The translations under genes and the position numbers were made by a program. A DNA stretch of 12,203 nt from Burkholderiales bacterium (GTDB lineage: Bacteria > Pseudomonadota > Gammaproteobacteria > Burkholderiales > Burkholderiaceae_B): assembly GCA_005788065.1 (NCBI GenBank), contig SXZD01000260.1, forward strand, positions 1-12,203, read 5' to 3'. The first letter of the stretch is position 1, and the number at the start of each line of letters is the position of its first letter. Under the pieces are notes generated by a model that was not told where the DNA came from, did not search any database, and worked only from the letters and a program-made list of their open reading frames with translations. Positions 1 to 7,556 of the stretch are shown in pieces.

Positions 1-291
1 AAGCAATGGAAGCTCAGCCCCATGGACCTGCAGTCACGGGTTCGCTGGGAACAGTACACCAAAGCCAAGGAAGACATGCTGGAACGCACGCACACCCCGG
101 AGAACCCAAGGTGGGTGGTACAGGCCAACGACAAAAAGCGGGCACGATTGAATGTAATCTCTCACCTGCTGACGCAAGTGCCTTACAAGGACGTGCCGCA
201 CGAAACCGTAGAATTGCCTGCGCGCGTGCGCAACCCGGACTACTATCGCAAGCCGATACCTAAAGAGATGTTCATTCCTGAAGTGTATTGA
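1..291 (+). CDS. ppk2: Polyphosphate kinase 2 (PPK2), C-terminal fragment
   Basis: The frame is open at the left edge, so this is the last 96 codons of a longer gene. The visible part begins with KQWKLSPMDL and contains the PPK2 signatures RW..Y..AKEDML, then NPRWVVQANDKKRARLNVIS, typical of the C-terminal part of the PPK2 P-loop kinase fold. PPK2 enzymes transfer phosphate between polyphosphate and nucleoside di- or monophosphates in the cytoplasm. The ATG at 22 is internal to a conserved stretch and is not the true start. The catalytic Walker motifs lie outside the window, so the class (ADP- or AMP-phosphorylating) cannot be decided. The tail ends EMFIPEVY before TGA at 289-291. Family assignment is secure; activity is inferred. 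Confidence 0.9.
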   Translation, partial: KQWKLSPMDLQSRVRWEQYTKAKEDMLERTHTPENPRWVVQANDKKRARLNVISHLLTQVPYKDVPHETVELPARVRNPDYYRKPIPKEMFIPEVY

Positions 292-297
292 TTGTCG

Positions 298-330
298 CCC
301 AGCGCTGGGGGCAACATTGCGCTTGCAATG
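298..330. other. Two adjacent hairpins after ppk2
   Basis: CCCAGCGCTGGG (298-309) is a perfect 12-bp palindrome. It is followed by a perfect 6-bp stem with a GCTT loop, CATTGC-GCTT-GCAATG (315-330). They start 7 bases after the ppk2 stop. There is no T tract, so a classical intrinsic terminator is not shown; they could stabilise the mRNA 3' end or assist termination. The rest of the 109-base gap holds the Shine-Dalgarno of the next gene (GGAG, 390-393) and no clear promoter or Pho box. Confidence 0.35.
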
Positions 331-400
331 AAGTGTTCCGGGCGTCCAGTTTGTCGTCAGATTAACTTCTCAATATTTTTTCAATGCCTGGAGCGCTTGA

Positions 401-1975
401 ATGTTCGTTAAAAACTGCCTGAGCTTGACGCTGGCAACCGTGCTTGGCGTCGCTGCGAATGTTTGCGTGGCTGCATCGGAAAAAGGACCGAGCAGCTCCG
501 ATACCCCTTACGTGGTCATGACGGAACCGGGCTGGGATGTGATCTCGCTTTTGACGGTTGGGGACCGCGTTCCGCGTCAAGGCGGAAAAGCTGGTGAGAC
601 CTACCGCATGGTCGGCACTCCCGACGGCCTTGGCGCTTTTGACAATGGCGATGGCACATTCACGGTTTTGATGAATCATGAAATTGCGGAACACAAAGGG
701 GTCGTGCGCGCGCATGGTGCCAAGGGCGCTTTTGTATCGCGGTGGGTCATCCGCAAAAACGATCTGAGTGTCACAGGTGGATCAGATCTGATTCGCGAAG
801 TGAATATCTGGCAAGACGGTCAGTACCTCAATCCCCTCAAACCAAAGACGGGCGGTGCCGTGACGCTCAGCCGCTTCTGCTCTGCCGACCTCTCACCGAG
901 AAGCGCGTTTTTCAACAAGGCCAGTGGCAAGGGCTTCAATGGCCTGATCTTCATGAACGGTGAAGAAAAAGGACCTGAGGGCCGCGCATTTGCGCACATC
1001 GCGTCCGGCCCGAACACCGGTGTTTCATGGCAGCTGCCGCGGCTTGGAAAGTTTTCTTGGGAGAATGCTGTGGCACATCCGGCCAGCGGCGACTTGACGC
1101 TGGTATTTGGAACCGACGATGCAACGCCGGGACAGGTGTATCTGTATGTCGGAGAAAAACAGAAAAAGGGCAATGAGATTGAACGTGCGGGCCTGACCAA
1201 TGGCAGGCTATTTGGAATCAAGGTCTCCGGTATTGCGCGTACATCTCGGGATGAGGAAATACAGGACCGCACTGCATTCGCGTTGGCCGATCTGGGCGAT
1301 GTGAGCAATTTGACTGGTGCCCAATTGCAACGCGCCAGCATTGACGCCGGGGTGACCGAGTTTCTGCGCCCCGAGGACGCCGCTTGGGACACGCGAAACC
1401 CGAATGTGCTCTACTTTGTGACCACAGACCGATTCGACAGCAGCAAGATTTCTGCTGGTTCAGACAAGGCTAGAACCCGCCTGTACAAGCTGGAGTTTTT
1501 CGATGTGCGCAAACCGCAAGAAGGTGGTTTGATCTACACACTGATTGATGGCAGTGATCCGCGCATCCAGATGTTTGACAACATCACAGTCAACGGTGAG
1601 GGGCACATTCTGATTCAGGAAGACCCGGGCAACCAGTTCTACAACGCCAAGACGTGGCTCTATGACGCAGATGCCCGCAAGCTGACGCAGATTGCCATGT
1701 CGGACCCACAACGCTTTGGCGACGTTGGCGCTGACAGCGTTGTGACACCCGGTGATGATCGCATCAAACCGGCCAACACTGAGGGTGTGAACTTCAGCCG
1801 TGATGAGGAAAACTCAGGTGTCATCGAGATCACCGAACTGCTCAAAGGCAGCAAGCGGTATGAAGCCGGACGGCGGTATTACCTCGCCGTCAATCAGGCG
1901 CACTTCAAATCCAATGACGAGGAACTGGTTGAAGGTGGGCAGATGTATCTGATGGTGGGGCCAACACCGAAGTAA
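401..1975 (+). CDS. PhoX-like (DUF839) secreted phosphatase
   Basis: A 524-residue protein with a Sec-type signal peptide (about residues 1-25, cleavage near VCVAAS). The mature part resembles the PhoX/DUF839 beta-propeller family, calcium- and iron-dependent alkaline phosphatases that act outside the cytoplasmic membrane. Acidic motifs expected for metal binding are visible: LMNHE (N92-E94), a lone cysteine in RFCSADL (C160), NGEE (186-189), QEDP (406-409), and NTEGVNFS around E461. The start is supported by GGAG 7 bases upstream of the ATG. Classical PhoX is Tat-exported, but there is no twin-arginine motif here. The cysteine also lies in RFCSADL, not in the TCEEN context of classical PhoX, so this is a divergent branch and phosphatase activity is inferred. 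It lies alone on its strand, convergent with the phospholipase-like gene. Confidence 0.75.
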   Translation: MFVKNCLSLTLATVLGVAANVCVAASEKGPSSSDTPYVVMTEPGWDVISLLTVGDRVPRQGGKAGETYRMVGTPDGLGAFDNGDGTFTVLMNHEIAEHKGVVRAHGAKGAFVSRWVIRKNDLSVTGGSDLIREVNIWQDGQYLNPLKPKTGGAVTLSRFCSADLSPRSAFFNKASGKGFNGLIFMNGEEKGPEGRAFAHIASGPNTGVSWQLPRLGKFSWENAVAHPASGDLTLVFGTDDATPGQVYLYVGEKQKKGNEIERAGLTNGRLFGIKVSGIARTSRDEEIQDRTAFALADLGDVSNLTGAQLQRASIDAGVTEFLRPEDAAWDTRNPNVLYFVTTDRFDSSKISAGSDKARTRLYKLEFFDVRKPQEGGLIYTLIDGSDPRIQMFDNITVNGEGHILIQEDPGNQFYNAKTWLYDADARKLTQIAMSDPQRFGDVGADSVVTPGDDRIKPANTEGVNFSRDEENSGVIEITELLKGSKRYEAGRRYYLAVNQAHFKSNDEELVEGGQMYLMVGPTPK

Positions 1976-1983
1976 ATATTCGT

Positions 1984-2063
1984 GTGCTCAAGATCGGATC
2001 GCTAGATAAATCTGTTGAGCGATCTGATGAGCACTCAGCACTGATTCACCATCAGGGCTTTTT
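1984..2063 (+). terminator. Nested hairpins and T-tract terminator after the PhoX-like gene
   Basis: GTGCTCA (1984-1990) pairs perfectly with TGAGCAC (2028-2034). Inside it GATCGCT (1997-2003) pairs with AGCGATC (2018-2024), and AGAT (2004-2007) with ATCT (2010-2013). A second hairpin, CTGAT-TCACC-ATCAG (2041-2055), is followed by GGC and five T (2059-2063), which resembles an intrinsic terminator on the plus strand. The region sits between two convergent genes. Confidence 0.5.
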
Positions 2064-2077
2064 GCAGGGCAACGCGC

Positions 2078-3454
2078 TTACTTTCCTGTCATGAACCGCC
2101 ATGTGTGGGCTTTACCCAGTTTGCGGTCGCGGGTGTCCTGAACGGCAGCTGAAACGATGACCGTGTAGGTGTGATTGGGCTTGAGATCGTCTTTCGGAAA
2201 AAATCGCATCAGGTGGGTAAAGTCAGGGTTGTAGATACCCACTTTGGTCTCGCCCGGCACCCGGTTACCGTCCTCATCCAGCAAAACAAATGTCTGCGGA
2301 CTGACCGAAGACGGCTTCACATTACGGCCCGTGAAGGCCGCGATGTTCAGACCTGCTGAGGTCTTGAGCCTCGAAACATTTCTGGCGCCGTTACGCGGAT
2401 GTACTCCCGCAATAAAGGGCGTTGTCACCGGATTGTTGGCATCTTCAATCAGTTCCTCCCACCACTGCTGGTACATGGCCGACACCATGGTGCCAGAGTC
2501 GACAACGCCACCTGGACCGGTGAAATAATTGTTGGCCAGCCACGGCAATTGATTCTTGATGCGGACTGCCTCAACGGCCGCACCGCTGCGCTCGGCCAAC
2601 ACGGCAGAGCGCGCAACCAGATGCGCCCGTTCAATGGCTTCAGCGGTCACACCCTGCTTGGGACGATTGATCTTGTGCACTTCCACCAGATCGGCCGTTG
2701 GCGGTGTCTCGATGATCGGTGTGTCGGCCCAGATGAAATGATCCGTAATACCGATGATATCGCCTGCATATTCAAGTGCATTCAATGGCGTTGCACCAAA
2801 CAGGTTGGAGAGTTGACCATAGCCTTCCTCGCCTATGGCTGTTTTCAGTTGCGGCCCGGGTGTGAAGGGACCAAAGACTTTCTGATTGTTGATGAAGGCA
2901 AAGGGATTGGGGTCTTCATTGCGTTCACGCACATTCGGTTCGAACAGCACATCCCAGCTTTCATCGGTCAAGCCATGGGCAGCATTGCCAAACAGGTAGG
3001 CAATCAGACGACCACATTTTTCCGACAAACCAACGGGATTGAAAACGCCTGTCGTGTTGGTCACCACGTAGTTGGAAACATACGCGCGCGCCTCTGCCGG
3101 GCAGGTTGTTTTGGTGCGCAGATATTTGATGAAACTGTCGGTGAAGTCGCCCCAGTGCGAGCGCTCCGCCATTTCACGGTCGCTGGGAAAGGCCGCTCCA
3201 CTTCCATAACCCCCGTCAGGGTTCAGCGCACCGGCGATGAGGGTGGGCCGATGCACAGTCAGCAGTGCCTTCAATGGCCCTTCAGGCAGCGCCTTGCGAC
3301 CATAATCGGCCATGAAAGCGTGTGTGGACATGCCGGCAGCGTGGCTTGGGGGAGAATGCAGGCAAGCTCCTGCGAGTGCGAATGCGATTGCGGGCACGAT
3401 AGCCGCGACAGTGCGGCCGCTGCGACCAATGGGATGGGACGTCTGGTTTATCAC
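2078..3454 (-). CDS. Zinc-dependent phospholipase C-like protein with C-terminal Ig-like (Big_5) domain
   Basis: A 458-residue exported protein starting at GTG. The hydrophobic signal (about 15-30) is followed by either lipidation at C31 (weak box AGAC) or Sec cleavage near SHAAG. Residues 45-250 resemble the zinc-dependent PLC fold of GPI-phospholipase D: H45, NPDGGYG (D80), SHWGDF (H100), YLFGNAAHGLTDESW (H160, D164), and ITDHFIWAD. The AYLFG..AHG..DESW block is very like the GPLD1 N-terminal domain. Residues about 345-458 look like an SbsA-type Ig-like domain (HPRNGARNV at its start, DLKPNHTYTVIV near its end). The likely role is hydrolysis of a phospholipid or related phosphodiester in the periplasm or outside the cell. 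It follows the small lipoprotein gene by 74 bases on the same strand, probably in one transcript. No typical RBS is seen. Substrate unknown. Confidence 0.72.
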   Translation of the reverse strand: MINQTSHPIGRSGRTVAAIVPAIAFALAGACLHSPPSHAAGMSTHAFMADYGRKALPEGPLKALLTVHRPTLIAGALNPDGGYGSGAAFPSDREMAERSHWGDFTDSFIKYLRTKTTCPAEARAYVSNYVVTNTTGVFNPVGLSEKCGRLIAYLFGNAAHGLTDESWDVLFEPNVRERNEDPNPFAFINNQKVFGPFTPGPQLKTAIGEEGYGQLSNLFGATPLNALEYAGDIIGITDHFIWADTPIIETPPTADLVEVHKINRPKQGVTAEAIERAHLVARSAVLAERSGAAVEAVRIKNQLPWLANNYFTGPGGVVDSGTMVSAMYQQWWEELIEDANNPVTTPFIAGVHPRNGARNVSRLKTSAGLNIAAFTGRNVKPSSVSPQTFVLLDEDGNRVPGETKVGIYNPDFTHLMRFFPKDDLKPNHTYTVIVSAAVQDTRDRKLGKAHTWRFMTGK

Positions 3455-3528
3455 GCTGTAGCCCTGCCGTGTTTAGATCGGGCTTACAGTTTAACGAAAG
3501 CGTGTTTCAGGCAGTCAAAAATCTGCGC

Positions 3529-3996
3529 TTACACCTTGTCAAATTCTTGAATCTGTTTGAAGACCTGCTGGATCTCTTTGTCTTCGGCGCTCTGGGTCAC
3601 GGGTTTGATTTGAGCTGCCTGAACATCAACCATGACGCTACGTGCCGCACTGGCGTTTCCGTTCTTGCAGGTCAAGGTAAACACATAATTGCGTGCTTCC
3701 TGCAGTGCAAGCATTTCCATGGCGGTTGCTGCTTTACTTCCTTTCCAGTCACCGGAGGCTTCACAGGCGCTACCGGCCTGCGTGCGCCACTCAAGTACCA
3801 CCGAGTCTCCGGCGGTTGCGGCGTTTCTGTTTGCCGCAAAGTCCAAGGACAGCACGTCTTGCCCGGACGGCGCGGTAGGGTTGCCGCTGCCAGCCACGCT
3901 TGAAGAGGCGCCACCAGCCCGATCAGACCCGCATGCTGCCAGCGCGCTGACGCAAATCAGACTCAGTGTGCACCGCAACAATGGAAGGGTTTTCAT
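3529..3996 (-). CDS. Small lipoprotein, Ig-like fold suspected
   Basis: A 155-residue protein with a classical lipoprotein signal: MKTLPLLRCTLSLICVSALAAC, lipobox LAAC with the modified cysteine at 22. A Gly/Ser/Ala/Pro-rich linker follows (about 23-45). Residues about 48-128 then read as a small beta-sandwich: LSLDFAANRNAATAGDSVVLEWRT, a cysteine pair (SACEASG and FTLTCKNG) fit for a disulphide, and RSVMVDVQAA. The C-terminus (DKEIQQVFKQIQEFDKV) looks helical. No enzymatic motif is visible. It is the first gene of a likely two-gene unit with the phospholipase-like gene, so it may tether or assist that enzyme at a membrane; this is inference from position only. Confidence 0.65.
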   Translation of the reverse strand: MKTLPLLRCTLSLICVSALAACGSDRAGGASSSVAGSGNPTAPSGQDVLSLDFAANRNAATAGDSVVLEWRTQAGSACEASGDWKGSKAATAMEMLALQEARNYVFTLTCKNGNASAARSVMVDVQAAQIKPVTQSAEDKEIQQVFKQIQEFDKV

Positions 3997-4055
3997 ATTC
4001 GGGGACTGTGTGGTTCAGATATCGTTGATACCGTCCAAGCGCCCGTCCGGTTTCA

Positions 4056-4071
4056 AAAAATAGGTATTTTT
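4056..4071. repeat. A/T inverted repeat in the divergent promoter region
   Basis: AAAAATAGGTATTTTT is a symmetric element, 7-bp arms AAAAATA/TATTTTT around a GG centre. It lies between the minus-strand lipoprotein gene and the plus-strand outer-membrane gene. It may be a regulator site or intrinsic AT-rich promoter DNA; no protein can be named. Confidence 0.4.
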
Positions 4072-4116
4072 CTGATGGGTGGCTCCCGTTTACGTTCACA
4101 TGGATTCAAAACAGCC

Positions 4117-4130
4117 GCTTGTTAACAAGC
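4117..4130. promoter_or_regulatory. Perfect 14-bp palindrome upstream of the outer-membrane gene
   Basis: GCTTGTTAACAAGC is a perfect palindrome ending 30 bases before the preferred ATG at 4161. Its length and place fit a dimeric repressor operator in the 5' region. It overlaps the TTG at 4119, which would give a longer reading frame; that argues against the longer start. Confidence 0.4.
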
Positions 4131-4160
4131 TTGTCACGCTTGATCGATATGCTGGCACGC

Positions 4161-4859
4161 ATGAAGACGAACGCTCTCCTGTTTATCGCCTGCACTTCGA
4201 TTGCTCAAGTGGCCTTGGCCGCACGCCCTTTTGTCACTGACGATGCACGTCTGACCACCGCGGGTGGTTGTCAGGTCGAATCATGGACGCGCCAATATCA
4301 AAACAGCCACGAATACTGGGTTCTGCCCGCCTGCAATCCCTGGGGTAATCTGGAGTTCACGGCGGGAGGCGCTCGCGCTGGTAACGACGGGCAAGCACAG
4401 ACCTCCGACTTCCTGTTTCAACTCAAAACACTGGTGCGCGAACTGCGTCCAAACGACTGGGGTTGGGGTGTGGGAATCGGCCGGGTCAACCACCCGGGCA
4501 GCGTCGCCGGCCCCAACCTGTTTGGCAACACATATGTCTACCTGCCGGCATCATTTTCATTTCGGGACGATAACATTGTCATGCATGTGAATGTGGGCAT
4601 GCTCAAGGACAGGTTGACAAGAGACAAGCGTACAACGCTGGGTGTTGGCGGCGAGTTTCGTTTAAACCCTCGCCTGCTGGGTATCACGGAGGTGTATGGC
4701 GACGATGCCAACAAGCCCTACTATCAGGTTGGCGCCCGCTACCACATCATTCAGGATCGGTTTCAAATCGATACTACCCTAGGGGGGCAGACCAGCGAGG
4801 GACGCAAAGCGCGCTGGCTGTCTTTCGGACTTCGATTCACACCAGACCGTTTCCTTTGA
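4161..4859 (+). CDS. Predicted outer-membrane beta-barrel protein
   Basis: A 232-residue protein from ATG 4161. It opens with a clean Sec signal, MKTNALLFIACTSIAQVALA, cleaved before ARPFVTDD. The mature part shows alternating amphipathic strands rich in Gly and aromatics (EYWVLPAC, NLEFTAGGARAG, NTYVYLPASFSF, MHVNVGML, YYQVGARYHI, WLSFGLRFTP), as expected for a small barrel. The ARPFVTDDARLTTAGGCQVESW opening recurs in betaproteobacterial outer-membrane proteins of unknown role, from memory. ATG 4149 and TTG 4119 are in-frame alternatives. None has a strong Shine-Dalgarno, and 4161 gives the best signal peptide. Two cysteines near the mature N-terminus (GGCQVES, PACNPW) could form a disulphide. 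It is co-directional with the PHP lipoprotein 151 bases downstream. Substrate unknown. Confidence 0.65.
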   Translation: MKTNALLFIACTSIAQVALAARPFVTDDARLTTAGGCQVESWTRQYQNSHEYWVLPACNPWGNLEFTAGGARAGNDGQAQTSDFLFQLKTLVRELRPNDWGWGVGIGRVNHPGSVAGPNLFGNTYVYLPASFSFRDDNIVMHVNVGMLKDRLTRDKRTTLGVGGEFRLNPRLLGITEVYGDDANKPYYQVGARYHIIQDRFQIDTTLGGQTSEGRKARWLSFGLRFTPDRFL

Positions 4860-5010
4860 AGTTCAAACTCCATGGCGAACATCGGATGCCTACAAGCAAA
4901 TGTTGAACTGGGGCCGAAACAAAGCGCCACATTCCAGTAACCAATCGGACATAATATTCAAGAAGAGAGTCACGTAATCTCGTCATGGATCATTCTTTAA
5001 AAGCGTCGCG

Positions 5011-7422
5011 ATGTCATACTCCCCCATGCAGTTGATTTCACACTCAGCACACGCACTCCTTGTCCTGCTTTCGCTTTCGGCTTGCATTTCTGGCAGTGGC
5101 GCAGACTCACCGACGGGGTCATCCGGCAACACAGGCAATGGTACCAACACTGCGCCTAGCCAGACTGTCGCAGCACCGATTGCAATGGCAGGACAGGGAC
5201 AATCCGCCTTTGAAGCCACTGAAATAGAACTCAGCGGCAGCGCATCCGCAGATTCAAGTCGTTCAGTCAGGCGCGTGCAATGGAGTCAGGTCGCCGAAGA
5301 TGCCATACGCGCCGAATTGCCCGCAGACCCCGCGCAGAGCACCATACGGTTCACCTTGCCTCAGGTCGAACAGGACACAACACTGACCTTTGTGTTTTCT
5401 GTCGAGGACAGCGCCGGACAGATTGCAAGCGACAAGACTTTCGTACAGGTTCGCAACCGCCTTGCCAACCGCCTGCCCATCGCTAAAATCGCATCGGGTC
5501 AAACAGATGTTGCTGCCTCCGCCACACAGACGCGTCTGGACGGCTGCGCCTCAACAGACCCTGATGGAAATATCGTCAGGTTCCGCTGGTTTGAAGACGT
5601 AGACGGCACACAAAAACCGCTGTCACCGCAGGCGTGTGCCATCGATGTCACGCTGGACAGACCGGCAGGCACCGGTGCCACCTATCGCTACATACTGCAG
5701 GTGACAGACAACCAGGGCGCCACCGACACCGATACAGTGACCGTGCGTCAAGGCCAACGCAGCGGCAATACCGCACCCGCAATCCAGTCGGCACAAGCCA
5801 ACCCGTCCCCGGGAAAAACCGGTGAAGAAATCACGCTGTCCGTTGTTGCAACAGATGCAGACAACGACGGCTTAACCTACCAGTGGCGCCAGACATCCGG
5901 CCCGGCCGTGATCATCTTTGATCCAGAGGCAGCCAATACCCGCTTTCTGGCGCCAGATCAGCCAGCGCAGTTAACGTTCAGCGTGACCGTGAAGGACGCT
6001 CAAACATCGGCTGTTCGAGAAAACATTGCGGTTGCAATCAGCAACACGGCAGCGTCCAATCAGCCCTCACTTTCCCAGTGCATCATGAACCCGATGCTGG
6101 CAGGCTGCTTCACAGGCGTACGCAATATTGCCAGCGACAATATCATCGCTGCAGAGCTTGGCGTCTCTCCCCCCAGCGATTCTGCAGGCGTCTGCAACCC
6201 GCCCTCCGCAACCGGAATGACCCACTACTACGGTGCCTTGCACGAGCACACAGCGTTCTCTGATGGTGCGCTGCTCACCACCCCAGCCTCGGTGATGCAA
6301 AGGGTAAAGTCCAAGGGATTCAGCTTTGTTTTTACCACTGACCATTCGGACAACATGGGACTGCCGGTTCCGATACCAGACCCCGATATCTGCCAGCGCG
6401 ACCCACTGGCCTGCGTGCTGTCTGACCCGGCGAACCCGCTTAACAACATCGATAAGTGGAATGTCACGCAATCCATGGCAAACGCGGAAGGCACACCGCA
6501 GTTTACGGCCATCCGCGGATTTGAATGGACATCCGACCGTTTCGGACATGCCAATATTCTGTTTTCCACGCACTACATCAACGCCAAAACCGGGCCCGGA
6601 TACGCAGTCAGCATGGATACTTTTTGGCAGTGGTTCACCCTCCCCGCCTCCGTTGGCGGCGGTAATGACGGTTTGATGGTATTCAATCACCCAGGGCGTG
6701 AAGACGCATTGCACAGCGCAACAGGTGGTAATGATCCGGCCTACACCTTCAATGATTTCCAGTACCGGGCGGCCGCTGACTACCGCGTAGTGGGTGTGGA
6801 AGTATTTGGAAAGGGTGATGAGTACGACACCGACGGCAAGAAGCGCAGTTGGTTAGCCTACGCATTGGACAAAGGTTGGTATCTGGCGCCGACCGGATCT
6901 GAGGATCATCATGAAATGCGCTGGGGCGACGCCGATCTGCCCAAAACTGTCATCATCGCAAGATCCAATTCGCGCTTTGATCTGAAGCAGGCCATGTTGG
7001 CACGGCGCATGTATGCTGTTGCGCAAACTTACAACACCGTACGACTGTCTTTTGACGCTGTGAAAGACGGCGTGAACCAGCCCATGGGGTCTCGCATACA
7101 AACCAATGAAAATGAAATTGAATTTGTGGTGAATGTCGGTACCCGACCTGGCACTGCTGCAACCCTTCTGCCAGAAAATGCTGATATCGAGATCCTGAGC
7201 AAACAGGCAGACAACTCAACGAGCTACTCGAGCGTTAACGCAAGGGCCAGCCTCGTCAGTTTGGGCAACGGCCAATTCCACTTCCGACTGCCCGTTCGAA
7301 CAACGCGCGACTGGGTGTTTGTAAGAGTGCGGGACAAGAGCAAAGGCAACCGACTTGCGGCAGTCTCTGCCCCCATCTGGTTCGGAAAAGGAAATGCGCT
7401 GCCGGTCTGCGCCGAGCGATGA
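5011..7422 (+). CDS. Lipoprotein with PKD-like domains fused to a PHP/DUF3604-type metallo-phosphoesterase
   Basis: An 803-residue protein. The lipobox LSAC places the lipid on C25 (ATG 5026, residue 6, is an equally possible start). A Gly/Ser/Thr linker follows, then three PKD/REJ-like beta-sandwich domains, roughly 50-148, 155-250 and 253-345 (repeated motifs such as GCASTDPDGNIVRFRW, ATDADNDGLTYQW). From about residue 400 a PHP-like metal-binding domain begins: LHEHTAFSDG (H411, H413), TTDHSDN (D444, H445), RGFEWTS (E505), FNHPGRED (H560), GVEVFG, GSEDHHEMRWGD (E631-E635). These fit the CehA/DUF3604 group, which hydrolyses phosphoesters or related bonds with bound metals. The C-terminal part (LPKTV, LARRMYAV, PMGSR, APIWFGKG) is shared with the broken gene at 11653-12090. 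The protein is predicted to be membrane-anchored with its domains outside the cytoplasm. Substrate unknown. Confidence 0.8.
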   Translation: MSYSPMQLISHSAHALLVLLSLSACISGSGADSPTGSSGNTGNGTNTAPSQTVAAPIAMAGQGQSAFEATEIELSGSASADSSRSVRRVQWSQVAEDAIRAELPADPAQSTIRFTLPQVEQDTTLTFVFSVEDSAGQIASDKTFVQVRNRLANRLPIAKIASGQTDVAASATQTRLDGCASTDPDGNIVRFRWFEDVDGTQKPLSPQACAIDVTLDRPAGTGATYRYILQVTDNQGATDTDTVTVRQGQRSGNTAPAIQSAQANPSPGKTGEEITLSVVATDADNDGLTYQWRQTSGPAVIIFDPEAANTRFLAPDQPAQLTFSVTVKDAQTSAVRENIAVAISNTAASNQPSLSQCIMNPMLAGCFTGVRNIASDNIIAAELGVSPPSDSAGVCNPPSATGMTHYYGALHEHTAFSDGALLTTPASVMQRVKSKGFSFVFTTDHSDNMGLPVPIPDPDICQRDPLACVLSDPANPLNNIDKWNVTQSMANAEGTPQFTAIRGFEWTSDRFGHANILFSTHYINAKTGPGYAVSMDTFWQWFTLPASVGGGNDGLMVFNHPGREDALHSATGGNDPAYTFNDFQYRAAADYRVVGVEVFGKGDEYDTDGKKRSWLAYALDKGWYLAPTGSEDHHEMRWGDADLPKTVIIARSNSRFDLKQAMLARRMYAVAQTYNTVRLSFDAVKDGVNQPMGSRIQTNENEIEFVVNVGTRPGTAATLLPENADIEILSKQADNSTSYSSVNARASLVSLGNGQFHFRLPVRTTRDWVFVRVRDKSKGNRLAAVSAPIWFGKGNALPVCAER

Positions 7423-7478
7423 AGCACGGTAGACGAAGCGGAGTGGATGCAAACGCTCCCTGTGGCAAAAGCGTTAAC

Positions 7479-7510
7479 GGTGAGAGGCAAAATCTGCCCC
7501 TCACCTTTCT
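7479..7510 (+). terminator. Intrinsic terminator between the PHP lipoprotein and phoD genes
   Basis: A strong stem GGTGAG-A-GGCA (7479-7489), loop AAATC, then TGCC-C-CTCACC (7495-7505): 10 pairs and one mismatch, followed by TTTCT. It lies 57 bases after the PHP stop and 52 bases before the phoD stop, so it fits termination of the plus-strand transcript. The stem could also act on the minus strand, but the T run there is more distant. The gap also holds AACGCT/AGCGTT arms around 7452-7476. Confidence 0.65.
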
Positions 7511-7556
7511 ACTTCAGTGATCACCGAAGCGACTTGATAGCTGCGCTTGCAAGGTA

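Noticed and set aside
292..400. Pho box upstream of the PhoX-like gene
   Set aside because: Only one partial half-site (TTGTCGT) is present, with no second copy 11 bases away.
820..1392. 190-codon open frame on the minus strand
   Set aside because: It is antisense to the PhoX-like gene and has low-complexity, unconvincing protein sequence.
2399..3550. 383-codon open frame on the plus strand
   Set aside because: It is fully antisense to the phospholipase-like gene, whose zinc motifs are recognisable; the plus-strand product has no recognisable domain.
4119..4160. TTG start for the outer-membrane protein
   Set aside because: It overlaps a palindrome, and the signal peptide begins naturally at MKTNALL.
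4955..5000. Pho box upstream of the PHP lipoprotein
   Set aside because: GTCAC and GTCAT occur but 13 bases apart, which does not fit the 11-base period.
6067..6714. 215-codon open frame on the minus strand
   Set aside because: It lies opposite the metal-binding core of the PHP lipoprotein and shows no family features.
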